Positions 51,492 through 59,883 of a DNA stretch of 64,000 nt are shown here, piece by piece. Made by a program: the position numbers and the translations under genes. The number at the start of each line of letters is the position of its first letter. Position 1 is the stretch's first letter. Source of the DNA: an uncultured Paracoccaceae bacterium. Its GTDB lineage: Bacteria > Pseudomonadota > Alphaproteobacteria > Rhodobacterales > Rhodobacteraceae. The notes under the pieces were generated by a model. It was not told the DNA's origin. It ran no database searches and saw only the letters and a list, made by a program, of their open reading frames with translations. The stretch spans positions 1 through 64,000 of the forward strand of contig CATOSB010000018.1 in assembly GCA_951812305.1 (NCBI GenBank), in the 5' to 3' direction.

Positions 51492-53516
51492 TCAGGCCGC
51501 CAGGGAGGCCTCAATGGCCGTCTCCGCGCAATCACCCTCCCCGACCTCTTCCTGACCGCGCTCCGGCACTTCCGTCGCCATGCCCGGCGGGCACCAGCGG
51601 GCGATGGCCGCCCGCTGCTCGTCGCTCAGCGTGGCATCCGGTGCGGCAAAGAGCGCGGCCAGCTTCTCCACGATCTCCGACTTCTTCGCCTTGGCCAGCG
51701 TATCCGCCTTCTGGCCAAGCCCCAGATCGTCGCGCAGGATGCGCAGGAGGTCAGGCTTCGTCAGACGCCCGAAGAGCCGCGCATCCGGGGTCCAGAGCGT
51801 CCGGATGTCCGGCAGCACCGCCGCCTCCACCGCCGTACGGGCCGAGGGACGCACCGCATCGCCCGCCACAGGCTCCAGACTGCGCGACACCGCCCATGCC
51901 ACCAGCATCTCCCGCTCCGCCGGATCGAGTACCGCGAAGCGATCAAAGGCGGTCCCGTCCGGACCATCCTCACCATCGACCCAGCCTGTCGGCAGCCCGG
52001 CCTCGTGCTCAAAAAGCATCCGTTCCACCACGCCGTGTTCACCCTCAATGGCCGCGCCCGGGTCCTCCACGCTTGCGCACTCATGGATAAGCCCCGGCGC
52101 ATGGGTCGCCGCCTGAAACCGCAGGCTCGACTGTTCCGCACGGCGCACAAGCCCCTGCGCCACATTGCCCGGAAGCAGCCAGTCGCCATAGACCCGCGCG
52201 GTCGCCGGATCGCGCGCCAGCGCCAGACCCACCGCCCGCGTCCGCTCGCAGGCCATATCCGAAGCCAGCTTCGCGGAGATCTTCAGGCCACCCTCCTCTG
52301 CGGCGCGGTCCGCGGCACCGGTCCCGCCCGTCGCCGGGCCCCTGTCCGTCCGGTCCTCGGGACGCACCATGCCCGCCATCAGACGCAGACCCCCGTGCTG
52401 CCAGAGAGCGATCACACCGGCCCCTTGCGCCTCGTCAGCCTCGAACGCATGGGTCAGCGCCTCGATTTCGGCCTGCGCGGTCTCGTGCTCCTCACCCAGG
52501 CGGTCCTGTTCGGCCCGGTCCTCTGCCGCCTCATGGGCGTCCGACAGATCGTCGAGCCTTGCCGTCAGCGCCTCCACCCGCTCCTGCGTGGCCGCATCAA
52601 GGTCGACCGGCTGCGGCCAGATGCGCCCATAGGCCGAGAGCGCCTCCCGGTCGGGATCAATCCGGTGTTCGGCCCAGCCCATGCCGAGCCGCGCCCGCTC
52701 CTCCTCGGCCAGATCGTCGAGTTTCCGCGACAGCACAGACTGCACAAGACCGGGATCGCCGAGCACACTGTCCTCCTCGATCAGGTCCGGCGCGATCCCG
52801 CCCCCGGCCTTGCGGTAGTCCTCCAGCACAAAGGCCCCGAGCGCATCGCCCTGCCGCACGCCGCGATCACCGAGCGCCCGTTTCACCGTCCACGCCTCCA
52901 CACGGCCCCCCTCGCCCGAAAGCGCGGCGAACACCTCCGCCTGCACCGCGCGGTCGGGATGCCCGGCAAAGGCCTTCAGCGTCTCCAGCGAAATCTCCCC
53001 GGCCCGGTGCGCGGAGCGGATGTCCTCATGCACCAGCCCGATCCGCAGGCTCTCGCGTACCGACCGTTCCGTCTGCCCGAAAAGACGCGCGATATCGGCA
53101 ACTCCGAGACCGTCTTCGTCCCGGAGCGCCGCAAACGCCTCGTACCGGTCGAGCGCATCCATCGGGGCCTGCATCTCGTTCTCCGAGAACGACAGCGCCG
53201 CCGTCACCGGCGCATCCCCCGGCACCAGCTGGCAGGCCACCTTCATGCGTGGCCCGAAACCTTTCGCGCCCGTGTCCGCGGCCAGCAGGTTGAGTGCCGC
53301 CAGCCGGCGGCCTCCGGCCAGCACGCCGTACTGCGCCTTGCCGGTCTCCTGCACCAGCAAGGGCTGCAACAGCCCCACCTCCCGGATATTGGCCGCCAGC
53401 GCCTGAACGCCGGTCGCGCTGTAGGCCGCCGCGTTCTGTGCGCGCACATTGGCGGGATGAACCTCAAGGCGCGCCAGCGCCACCTCAAGAGCCGTATAGG
53501 TCTGTGTCTTCGTCAT
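51492..53516 (-). CDS. Large ParB/RepB-family plasmid protein
   Basis: 674 residues. N-terminal ParB catalytic-fold domain (VHPANVRAQN...GLLQPLLV...YGVLAGGRRLAALNLL), then the helix-turn-helix part ENEMQAPMDALDRYEAFAAL...VADIARLFGQTERSVRESLRIG. The rest (residues about 230-674) is a long acidic, helical extension characteristic of the ParB-like proteins in plasmid accessory blocks, distinct from true partition ParB; the partition proteins here are RepA/RepB. It may bind DNA broadly or regulate the neighbouring genes. Separate promoter region (53517-53594) and terminators on both sides. Confidence 0.88.
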   Translation of the reverse strand: MTKTQTYTALEVALARLEVHPANVRAQNAAAYSATGVQALAANIREVGLLQPLLVQETGKAQYGVLAGGRRLAALNLLAADTGAKGFGPRMKVACQLVPGDAPVTAALSFSENEMQAPMDALDRYEAFAALRDEDGLGVADIARLFGQTERSVRESLRIGLVHEDIRSAHRAGEISLETLKAFAGHPDRAVQAEVFAALSGEGGRVEAWTVKRALGDRGVRQGDALGAFVLEDYRKAGGGIAPDLIEEDSVLGDPGLVQSVLSRKLDDLAEEERARLGMGWAEHRIDPDREALSAYGRIWPQPVDLDAATQERVEALTARLDDLSDAHEAAEDRAEQDRLGEEHETAQAEIEALTHAFEADEAQGAGVIALWQHGGLRLMAGMVRPEDRTDRGPATGGTGAADRAAEEGGLKISAKLASDMACERTRAVGLALARDPATARVYGDWLLPGNVAQGLVRRAEQSSLRFQAATHAPGLIHECASVEDPGAAIEGEHGVVERMLFEHEAGLPTGWVDGEDGPDGTAFDRFAVLDPAEREMLVAWAVSRSLEPVAGDAVRPSARTAVEAAVLPDIRTLWTPDARLFGRLTKPDLLRILRDDLGLGQKADTLAKAKKSEIVEKLAALFAAPDATLSDEQRAAIARWCPPGMATEVPERGQEEVGEGDCAETAIEASLAA

Positions 53517-53594
53517 TGCATTGTCTCCATTTCATGACATCCGATCCGGACCATCCACGGGAACGCTTTCCCCCCGGACCCGGATCGCCCGGAC

Positions 53595-53628
53595 AAAAAG
53601 CCGCCTCACCCTTTCGGGGCGAGACGGC
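53595..53628 (-). terminator. Intrinsic terminator after the DUF2958 operon
   Basis: GCCGCCTCACCC...GGGGCGAGACGGC stem followed by five Ts on the minus strand, upstream of the ParB-like gene. Confidence 0.75.
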
Positions 53629-53686
53629 CAAAGTTGGCAAAACGGTTTGAAGAGCGCCCGAACCGGGCGGCCGGGACCGCTGCCGG

Positions 53687-53950
53687 TCAGAACGACCGCA
53701 GGCGGGTGCGGTTCACGAGAAAACTGTAAAGCGCGCACTCCGCCCCGCCGGTGATCCCTGACGCGGCATGGTGCCAGCAGAACCCCGCAGGTCTGCAATC
53801 GACCGCCTCCCCCACCGTCAGACCCGCGTCCGCAAGGCAGGTCGCCAGATGCGCGCGGTCTTCGCCATCCAGGCCCAGGGGATCACAATTGATCAGCGCC
53901 GATGCCCAGTAAGCCGGGGCCAGAAGTTCTACCACCTCCCGCGCGCTCAT
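53687..53950 (-). CDS. Small plasmid protein paired with DUF2958
   Basis: 87 residues from MSAREVVELLAPAYWASALINCDPLGLDGEDRAHLATCL at 53950; the start overlaps the DUF2958 stop (ATGA). The pattern of an acidic helical protein with YWASALINxDxxGLDxED is common next to DUF2958 genes on plasmids. Function unknown. Ends before the terminator at 53595. Confidence 0.75.
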   Translation of the reverse strand: MSAREVVELLAPAYWASALINCDPLGLDGEDRAHLATCLADAGLTVGEAVDCRPAGFCWHHAASGITGGAECALYSFLVNRTRLRSF

Positions 53951-54201
53951 GCCACAAGCGCGCCCCGGTCGCGCGCCAGAGAGGCGTAATCGCTCAGCGA
54001 CATCTCCGCCTCGAAATACAGGTCCCGCTCCACCGGCAGGCCGAGCGCGCCGCGCACCGCCGCGATCTCCGAAAGCCGCACCGGCCCGATCTCGGGACAT
54101 CCCAGCCCCGGATCGCAGCAGCCCCAGGCCACATCCCCGTCCTCCGGGTCCAGCCAGGCCAGAAGCCAGGTCGCCCCCGCATCCGGCGTAAAAAGCTTCA
54201 C
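53947..54201 (-). CDS. DUF2958 protein, probably 5' truncated
   Basis: 84 residues from a GTG at 54201. VKLFTPDAGATWLLAWLDPEDGDVAWGCCDPGLGCPEIGPVRLSEIAAVRGALGLPVERDLYFE is the DUF2958 core. Family members have some 25-40 further N-terminal residues; upstream the frame hits a stop within 50 bp, and no good ribosome-binding site is seen, so this copy seems to have lost its start. Confidence 0.7.
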   Translation of the reverse strand: MKLFTPDAGATWLLAWLDPEDGDVAWGCCDPGLGCPEIGPVRLSEIAAVRGALGLPVERDLYFEAEMSLSDYASLARDRGALVA

Positions 54202-54241
54202 AACCGGCCGAGCCGCTGTCTGCCGCGCGATACAGGCTCAC

Positions 54242-54602
54242 CGCCGTCGATGATGTGGATGCGTACTATACCGGATGACAGGAGGTCGCGCAGACAGTTG
54301 ATTTTCCGGGCTAATATCGGCTGGATTCCCAAAGACTTTTGTCGTGCTACAGGAGGCGGGCGACCCGGTGGGGAGGGGACCGGACGGTACGGCACCCGAC
54401 CGGGGCTTTCCGGTTCGCTGTCAGCCCTGCCGACGACAGGATGGGCCATGAAGGGCAAGCTCGGGCCACGCGGCCAGGCCCCGACCAGAGCACAGGCACC
54501 CTCTTCCATCGTGACCGCGTCTGCACCTGGTACGCCACAGACAAACGGGCCGCCCGGAAAGGCGGCCCGCTCGCGAGCGCGAGGGATGCCACGCCCCTCA
54601 GG
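54242..54602. other. Gap without gene, one hairpin
   Basis: No credible ORF. GGGCCGCC...GGCGGCCC at 54547-54568 forms a strong stem just past the DUF6915 gene stop and probably ends that operon. Confidence 0.6.
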
Positions 54603-55082
54603 TCACGCCGCGTCGGCGCGGACCATCTCCACACCCGGACGCTGCGCCTGCATGGAAAGCCAGTCGGCAAGGCCCAGAAGCGTCTGGCCCCCGGCCACGG
54701 CCCTGCGCCAGTCGGCTTGCGGATCGGCACCCACCGGCTCGGTATCGGGCAGGATCACCCCGTTGATCATCCACGGCACAATCGGGGTCCCGCGCAGCCA
54801 GTCCGATACTGACGGGATCCGGCGGCAATCCTCCCGCACATGCTGCTCGGCGATGAACCGCACCGGAATATCCCGGCCTGCGGAGTTCGGAACCGAAACG
54901 CCGAACACCGCCTCCGCCTCGAATATCCCGAAGCTGTGATGCCGGAGTGCCCGGTGTATCGGCAGCGCTTCATGGGCTTTGCCGGCGTCGAACCATGTAT
55001 GTATGTCCAGATAGTCCTCCGCCGCCCCGCCGAATTTCCGGGCGGAACTTTCCGCGTGGTGTAACGCATGGGCCATAATCAT
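54603..55082 (-). CDS. DUF6915 family protein
   Basis: 159 residues. Start ATG 55082 overlaps the preceding stop (ATGA) and has GAGG upstream. Core: MAHALHHAESSARKFGGAAEDYLDIHTWFDAGKAHEALPIHRALRHHSFGIFEAEAVFGVSV...VRFIAEQHVREDCRRIPSVSDWL. Histidine-rich and conserved in alphaproteobacterial plasmids and phages; biochemical role unknown. Translationally coupled to the DUF6878 gene. Confidence 0.85.
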   Translation of the reverse strand: MIMAHALHHAESSARKFGGAAEDYLDIHTWFDAGKAHEALPIHRALRHHSFGIFEAEAVFGVSVPNSAGRDIPVRFIAEQHVREDCRRIPSVSDWLRGTPIVPWMINGVILPDTEPVGADPQADWRRAVAGGQTLLGLADWLSMQAQRPGVEMVRADAA

Positions 55083-55519
55083 ACATCCTCGTGGCTGTAG
55101 TCGTTGCGCTCGGTGTAGAAATCGGCGTGATCCACATCGATGCGGTCTTCGGCCACATTCCAGGTGAAGCTGCCCTCTGCCCCGTCGTTGGTCTCGAAGC
55201 CCGGGTGCAGCCCATAGGCGACATCCCACACGAAATCCATCAGCCGGGTTTCGATATCCCCGATCCCGGCGCTCTCCGGGCGGCCCGCGACACTGTTCAC
55301 GTTGCCGCTGTCGCCATAGCCGTCATAGAAGGCTTCCACCTCTTCAACCCCCCGCGCACGCAGTTCCGCCAGCAATGCGGCGCGCACCACCTTCAGGCGC
55401 TCCGCTTCCCCGGCGCGCTCCCGCGTCCAGCGGGCCTGAATCGCCGTCCGGTCAATCGCAGCGGCAGGGGTTAACGGTGTGGTCGCCACCCGGGTCTCTT
55501 TCTTCGTCGGCGTTGTCAT
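55079..55519 (-). CDS. DUF6878 family protein
   Basis: 146 residues from MTTPTKKETRVATTPLTP at 55519 (GAGGACCGAG upstream). ARWTRERAGEAERLKVVRAALLAELRARGVEEVEAFYDGYGDSGNVNSV and MDFVWDVAYGLHPGFETNDGAEGSFTWNVAEDRIDVDHADFY are the family hallmarks. First gene of a two-gene operon with DUF6915. Function unknown. Confidence 0.85.
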   Translation of the reverse strand: MTTPTKKETRVATTPLTPAAAIDRTAIQARWTRERAGEAERLKVVRAALLAELRARGVEEVEAFYDGYGDSGNVNSVAGRPESAGIGDIETRLMDFVWDVAYGLHPGFETNDGAEGSFTWNVAEDRIDVDHADFYTERNDYSHEDV

Positions 55520-55785
55520 CTCGGTCCTCCTCTTCTCCTGGGTCAATGACACCCCGACCCAAAGACACCTTCCCTCCCGGTCACGACCGCCGGACCTCCG
55601 GGGAGACGGACGCGGGGGTGGAGACCCGCGCATCCCGGGTGCCGGGCCAGACCGTGGATTGGCCCGCCGCCGGGGGACCGACCGCAGGCGCCATCCCGGG
55701 CGAACAGCAAGCACCCGGGCTTGACCTGACGCGCGTTTTCCCCGAAAGCCACGGCAACCACACCATCAGACCAGGAGAGCTGCTT

Positions 55786-56085
55786 ATGCCCAAACCCTCA
55801 CCCGTTCCCGCCGCAACGCTTCACGCCGCCATCGCCGAAGAGCTGGGCTGTTCGCGCGACGAAGCCAAACGTCTCTCCGGCGGCGTCCAGTCGGCAGTGC
55901 AGAAACTGGTGGCGGCCGGCCACCCGGTCCGCCTGCCCGGCCTTGCCACCTTCTCGGTGGTGGACGTGCCCGAGCGGCAGGTTCGCAATCCGGCCACCGG
56001 AGAGATGCAGACCGCCGCGCCCACACGGCAGGTGCGGGTCTCCGCCACAGGGCCCCTCAAGGCCGCCGTAAAGGGGAAGACATGA
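55786..56085 (+). CDS. HU/IHF-like DNA-binding protein
   Basis: 99 residues, ATG with AGGAG upstream. Layout of an HU subunit: LHAAIAEELGCSRDEAKRLSGGVQSAVQKLVAAGHPVRLPGLATFSVVDVPERQVRNPATGEMQTAAPTRQVRVSATGPLKAAV. The arm consensus RxxRNPxTG appears as RQVRNPATG. It is likely a plasmid nucleoid protein that lowers the cost of carrying the plasmid. It overlaps the cold-shock gene by 4 bp. Confidence 0.9.
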   Translation: MPKPSPVPAATLHAAIAEELGCSRDEAKRLSGGVQSAVQKLVAAGHPVRLPGLATFSVVDVPERQVRNPATGEMQTAAPTRQVRVSATGPLKAAVKGKT

Positions 56086-56414
56086 TGTGCGATCAGCACA
56101 TGGACACCGCGCCGGAAGCGGCCGGTAGAGAAACGCCGATACCGGGGGCAGGCAAGGCCGAACCGGCAGAGGTCACAGGCACCATCAAGACTTACCGGCC
56201 CGACAAGGGCTTCGGCTTCATCTCCCGATACGGCGCGGCGGATGTGTTTTTCCACGCCTCGAACCTTGCGCCGCCGGAAGCCCTGCCAGAGGTCGGCCAG
56301 CGGGTGCGCTTTGCACGCGTCCCGAGCAAGCGAAAACCCGGAACTCCGGCGGCGGTCAACGTCCGTCCTGAAGGCGCGCCGGCCGGGGATGCCGAAAGCC
56401 AGCGCGATGGCTGA
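56082..56414 (+). CDS. Cold-shock domain protein
   Basis: 110 residues. After a 30-residue linker, VTGTIKTYRPDKGFGFISRYGAADVFFHASNLAP carries RNP1 (KGFGFI) and RNP2 (VFFHAS); the OB fold ends near residue 95. It binds single-stranded nucleic acid. The start overlaps the HU stop (ATGA), so both are made together. Confidence 0.9.
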   Translation: MMCDQHMDTAPEAAGRETPIPGAGKAEPAEVTGTIKTYRPDKGFGFISRYGAADVFFHASNLAPPEALPEVGQRVRFARVPSKRKPGTPAAVNVRPEGAPAGDAESQRDG

Positions 56415-56742
56415 CAGGGCGAACGACGGCGCAGAGGCGTACGATGACCTCACGGTCGAGGCAACGATGTGTTTGTGTCTCTGCGGGCGGGATCCGCAGG
56501 ACCCGGAGGTTCAGGGCGAATTCCAAAAAGTGATCGCCCTCGCCCTGCGATACGGTTTTCAGCTCAATGGATGCCTCCGCGAGGCCGCCGGAGCCTTCGA
56601 TGATCTTCTCTGCGATCTGAAGCCCAACGCTGTCAGGGAACTCGAACGCGCGCGGCAAGCGGTCCAGCAGCAAATGGATGCAGATCGGCTCGAGACGCTG
56701 CTTACCACACATCCCGATGCCACAAGCCAGCGCCTGAATTGA
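56407..56742 (+). CDS. Unknown small acidic protein, third gene of the HU/cold-shock operon
   Basis: 111 residues from MADRANDGAEAYDDLTVEATMCLCLCGRDPQDPEVQGEF; the ATG overlaps the end of the cold-shock gene. Predicted helical, with a CLCLCG patch and QKVIALALRYGFQLNGCLREAAGAFDDLLCDL. No family recognised. Coupled translation suggests a role with the two nucleic-acid-binding proteins. Confidence 0.65.
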   Translation: MADRANDGAEAYDDLTVEATMCLCLCGRDPQDPEVQGEFQKVIALALRYGFQLNGCLREAAGAFDDLLCDLKPNAVRELERARQAVQQQMDADRLETLLTTHPDATSQRLN

Positions 56743-56848
56743 GAAGCCGCCCCGGTTTTTGTCACCGCTTCGATCATGATGGCGATCACCGCATGTCTCA
56801 AGGCGCTCGCGGCACCCAACCCCCTCTCCCGGCGCTCACCGGCCCGCC

Positions 56849-56956
56849 ATTCGACAACTCGACGAAGTCACGATCAGCCGCATCGCAGTTGGCGAAATCG
56901 GGGAACGCCCCGCCAGCGCGGTCCAGGAGATGGTGGAGAATGCGCTTGATGCGGGT
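56849..56956 (+). pseudogene. mutL 5' fragment
   Basis: 36 codons: IRQLDEVTISRIAVGEIGERPASAVQEMVENALDAGT, the GHKL ATPase start of MutL (IRQLDE..INRIAAGEVVERPASAVKELVENAIDAGA in relatives). Homology stops there. The same frame is open into the rpn gene downstream. Confidence 0.75.
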
Positions 56957-57109
56957 ACCAGGCCAGCACCGGGGGATCAGGGTCAAAGGTATCTGACACC
57001 CCCGGACAGACTGAAGCGGCCCGACACAACCGACCACACACAACCGGGCTTGCCTGTTGGACCGCCCTGCCATAGCAGCAGGGGTGACACCACTTTGCAC
57101 AGGGATCCG

Positions 57110-58168
57110 ATGGCCGAGTTGCACAATCCGCACGACACGCTCTTCCGCGCGCTGCTGTCCGATCCCGGGCGCGCACGGGACTTCCTGCGGGATCACCTCC
57201 CCAACACTATTGTGGGACAGCTCGCCCCTGCGCCCCCAGAGATCCTTGAAGGCAGTTTCGTCGATGAAGCGCTCGCCGGCAGCCAGAGCGATCTGCTGAT
57301 GAAGGTCGCGTTGACCTCCGGGACCGACGCCTTCGTATATGTTCTGGCGGAGCACAAAAGCACGCCCGATCCGGCGCTGCCGCTTCAGTTGGCCTCCTAT
57401 ATGGTGCGCATCTGGAAGCGCTACGCCGGAACCGGTACAGCCCGGCTCCGCGCCCTGCCCCCGATCATTCCGGTGGTCGTCTATCATGGCGCGGAGCCCT
57501 GGACCGTACCCGACAGCCTGCGCGACATGATCGCCACCGATGATCCCGATCTCGCTTTCCTGCCCGGAGCGGGGTATATCCTGCGCAACCTGCGGGCCAT
57601 GGAGATCGACGCGCTGTCGCGCAACGCCGCGTTGAGGGCGGGCTTCATCACGCTGCGGCGTGAGGCCCTTGCCTTTCTGGCGGAGATCGCCGGGAGCCTG
57701 CCCGAGGGGACCGATCTGCGGCGACAGGTTCTTGAATATGTGCTGCGGGTCTATAATGTGGACCTGGACGCCCTGCGGGCCACGCTCAGGACCGGGGGCC
57801 ATAACGAACTGGAGGCGCTTATGGGAACCATTGCTGAAACACTGCTCGAACAGGGCGAAGCGCGCGGATTGGCCAGGGGCAAGGCGGAAGGCCTGAAAGC
57901 GGGCGAAGCGCGCGGATTGGCCAGGGGTGAAGCGCGCGGATTGGCCAGGGGCGAAGCGAAAGGCAAGGCGGAAGGTCTGGCCAGGGGCGAAGCGAAAGGC
58001 AAGGCGGAAACCCTCGGGCGCCTGTTGGAGCGCCGGTTCGGCCCCCTGCCCCGGGATATCGCCGCGCGGATCGCCGCGGCGGAACCTGATCGGATCGAGG
58101 CCTGGCTGGATGCCGTTCTGGACGCGCCCGACCTCGCGACCGTCTTCGCACAAGACCGGTCGCACTGA
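57110..58168 (+). CDS. Rpn-family PD-(D/E)XK nuclease, copy 3
   Basis: 352 residues, MAELHNPHDTLFRALL at 57110. Same active site as copies 1 and 2 (Asp61, Glu81, Lys83). Longest C-terminal repeat region, several tandem units of ARGLARGEA and KGKAEG. The internal ATG at 57821 (codon 238, GGAGG upstream) would make a 115-residue product. The frame is open 180 bp upstream through a mutL fragment, so fusion translation is formally possible, but the shared leader and start with the other copies support 57110. Confidence 0.88.
   Translation: MAELHNPHDTLFRALLSDPGRARDFLRDHLPNTIVGQLAPAPPEILEGSFVDEALAGSQSDLLMKVALTSGTDAFVYVLAEHKSTPDPALPLQLASYMVRIWKRYAGTGTARLRALPPIIPVVVYHGAEPWTVPDSLRDMIATDDPDLAFLPGAGYILRNLRAMEIDALSRNAALRAGFITLRREALAFLAEIAGSLPEGTDLRRQVLEYVLRVYNVDLDALRATLRTGGHNELEALMGTIAETLLEQGEARGLARGKAEGLKAGEARGLARGEARGLARGEAKGKAEGLARGEAKGKAETLGRLLERRFGPLPRDIAARIAAAEPDRIEAWLDAVLDAPDLATVFAQDRSH
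57808..57823 (+). promoter_or_regulatory. Internal ribosome-binding site and start in rpn copy 3
   Basis: GGAGG, six-base spacer, ATG 57821 (MGTIAETLLEQG), conserved in all copies. Confidence 0.5.
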
Positions 58169-58614
58169 CCGAAAACCACGCCTTCGAAACGGCTTACGGC
58201 CTTTCGCAAAGCCTCAGTCTGCGCCGCCGCACCGGCGGCACCATATGAAAAGCGCACGCATATCGGCCCGCGCCTGGCTGCAACGCTGCATGTCCGGCGT
58301 TCGCGCGCGGCGCTTTAATCCACAATACAGCACCTGAACCGCCCCACCTTGCTGGTCTCTCTCATGTCCGATAATGTTGCCTTATCGGACGTAAAAAGAT
58401 AGGCTGCGGGAATGACGCGTAATCTCATAAATAGCGGTACCAAATCAGCCCCTGAGACTGAGATTTCGAACTCAGCGTCCCATGACGTGACGAGCGCGAC
58501 GAGAGAGAGTCTGCAAGTGGCGATGGGATCGCCCTGCCCTCCCATGTCGCGGGCTCCGGCACGCTGGATCGCCTGGTCGACACCGCCCGCGACTATGCGA
58601 AGGCGTCGACGGCC
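58169..58614. other. Gap between rpn copy 3 and the recombinase
   Basis: The first 50 bp match the 3' flanks of the other rpn copies. A perfect palindrome is at 58366-58390. From about 58490 the recombinase frame is open without a start codon. Confidence 0.55.
58366..58390. promoter_or_regulatory. Palindromic site near the tyrosine recombinase
   Basis: Arms GTCCGATAA and TTATCGGAC with a 7-bp centre (TGTTGCC): the geometry of a tyrosine-recombinase core site, 225 bp before the recombinase gene. Confidence 0.5.
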
Positions 58615-59550
58615 GTGAACACCAACAAGGCCAATGCCGCCGACTGGAAGCACTTCGCACGCTGGTGCAGGCTGAAAGGCACGGACCCCCTGCCCCCCTC
58701 TCCCGAGATGATCGGCCTTTATCTGACTGACCTAGCCGCACCAACAGGTGGACCCCCTTCGCAGTCGCCTTCCCGACCCCTGTCGGTCTCGACGATCGAG
58801 CGCCGCCTGTCGGGCCTCGCCTGGAACTATGCGCAGCGGGGCTTCACCCTTGATCGCAAGAACCGCCATATCGCCACAGTGCTGGCCGGAATCAAGCGCA
58901 AGCACGCGCGACCGCCCGTGCAAAAGGAGGCGATCCTGGCTGAGGACATCCTCGCGATGGTGGCCACCCTGCCCTACGACCTGCGCGGACTGCGGGACCG
59001 GGCCATCCTGCTCCTGGGCTACGCCGGCGGGCTCCGCCGCTCCGAGATCGTCAGCCTCGACGTCCACAAGGACGACACGCCCGACAGTGGCGGCTGGATC
59101 GAGATCCTCGACGTGGGAGCCTTGCTAACTCTGAACGCCAAGACCGGTTGGCGCGAGGTCGAAATCGGCCGCGGCTCCTCCGACCAGACCTGCCCCGTGC
59201 ATGCGTTGAACCAATGGCTGCATTTTTCCAGGGTCGACTTCGGTCCGGTCTTCGTTCGCACATCTCGCGACGGCAAACGCGCTCTGGAGACGCGCCTTTC
59301 GGACAAGCATGTGGCACGGCTGATCAAACAAACCGTGCTGCAAAGCAATATCCGCGCGGACTTGCCCGAAAAAGACCGTCTCGCGCTCTTCTCCGGCCAC
59401 AGCTTGCGTGCGGGGCTCGCATCATCGGCAGAGGTCGACGAGCGTCACGTCCAGAAACAGCTCGGGCATGCCTCGGCCGAGATGACCCGCCGCTATCAGC
59501 GCCGACGCGACAGATTCCGGGTGAACCTGACCAAGGCCGCGGGGCTTTGA
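58615..59550 (+). CDS. Tyrosine-type site-specific recombinase
   Basis: 311 residues from a GTG at 58615. SAM-like core-binding domain (ANAADWKHFARWCRLKG...), catalytic domain with Arg in GGLRRSEIVSLD, HSLRAG for His-x-x-Arg, GH near QLGHASAEM, and the Tyr in MTRRYQRRRD. Upstream sense codons in frame (LDRLVDTARDYAKASTAV) look like real N-terminal protein but have no ATG/GTG/TTG, so the gene may have lost its original start. Plasmid or integron-like resolution is likely. Confidence 0.85.
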   Translation: MNTNKANAADWKHFARWCRLKGTDPLPPSPEMIGLYLTDLAAPTGGPPSQSPSRPLSVSTIERRLSGLAWNYAQRGFTLDRKNRHIATVLAGIKRKHARPPVQKEAILAEDILAMVATLPYDLRGLRDRAILLLGYAGGLRRSEIVSLDVHKDDTPDSGGWIEILDVGALLTLNAKTGWREVEIGRGSSDQTCPVHALNQWLHFSRVDFGPVFVRTSRDGKRALETRLSDKHVARLIKQTVLQSNIRADLPEKDRLALFSGHSLRAGLASSAEVDERHVQKQLGHASAEMTRRYQRRRDRFRVNLTKAAGL

Positions 59551-59562
59551 GCCCCTGTACCA

Positions 59563-59640
59563 TCACGCCGCCTGCCCACTGAGCCTGCCGTAGAAGCTGC
59601 GCTCGAGATGCAGCTCCCTTGCAACCCGGTGAAGTTCGCC
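59563..59640 (-). pseudogene. repC C-terminal remnant
   Basis: The frame gives RVARELHLERSFYGRLSGQAA then stop (59563), matching the end of the intact RepC (IGELHLDRSFYGRLSGAGA). Only the last 25 or so codons remain. It shows that another repABC replicon was once joined here. Confidence 0.75.
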
Positions 59641-59883
59641 TCAAGCTGGTAAGGGACTGTGTGATGTGCCTTTCTGACATCGCTGACGACGGTCCCGTCC
59701 TCAATCGCTCCCGCCTTCTGCGGGCGATGGATTTCGCTTTCGCAAATTTACGTGACCATCAAATTGAAACGATTATCTGATTGAAATAATGCTCATATGG
59801 AGGCACCAGGACTTTCGTTTCAGCTCAACCGAAGCGACTTCTTGGTTAGTGAGAATCGGTCATTACGTAGCTTCGCGCTAAGC

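Noticed and set aside
51426..53537. 703-residue plus-strand ORF opposite the ParB-like gene
   Set aside because: Shadow of the ParB-like protein; Arg/His-rich with no motif.
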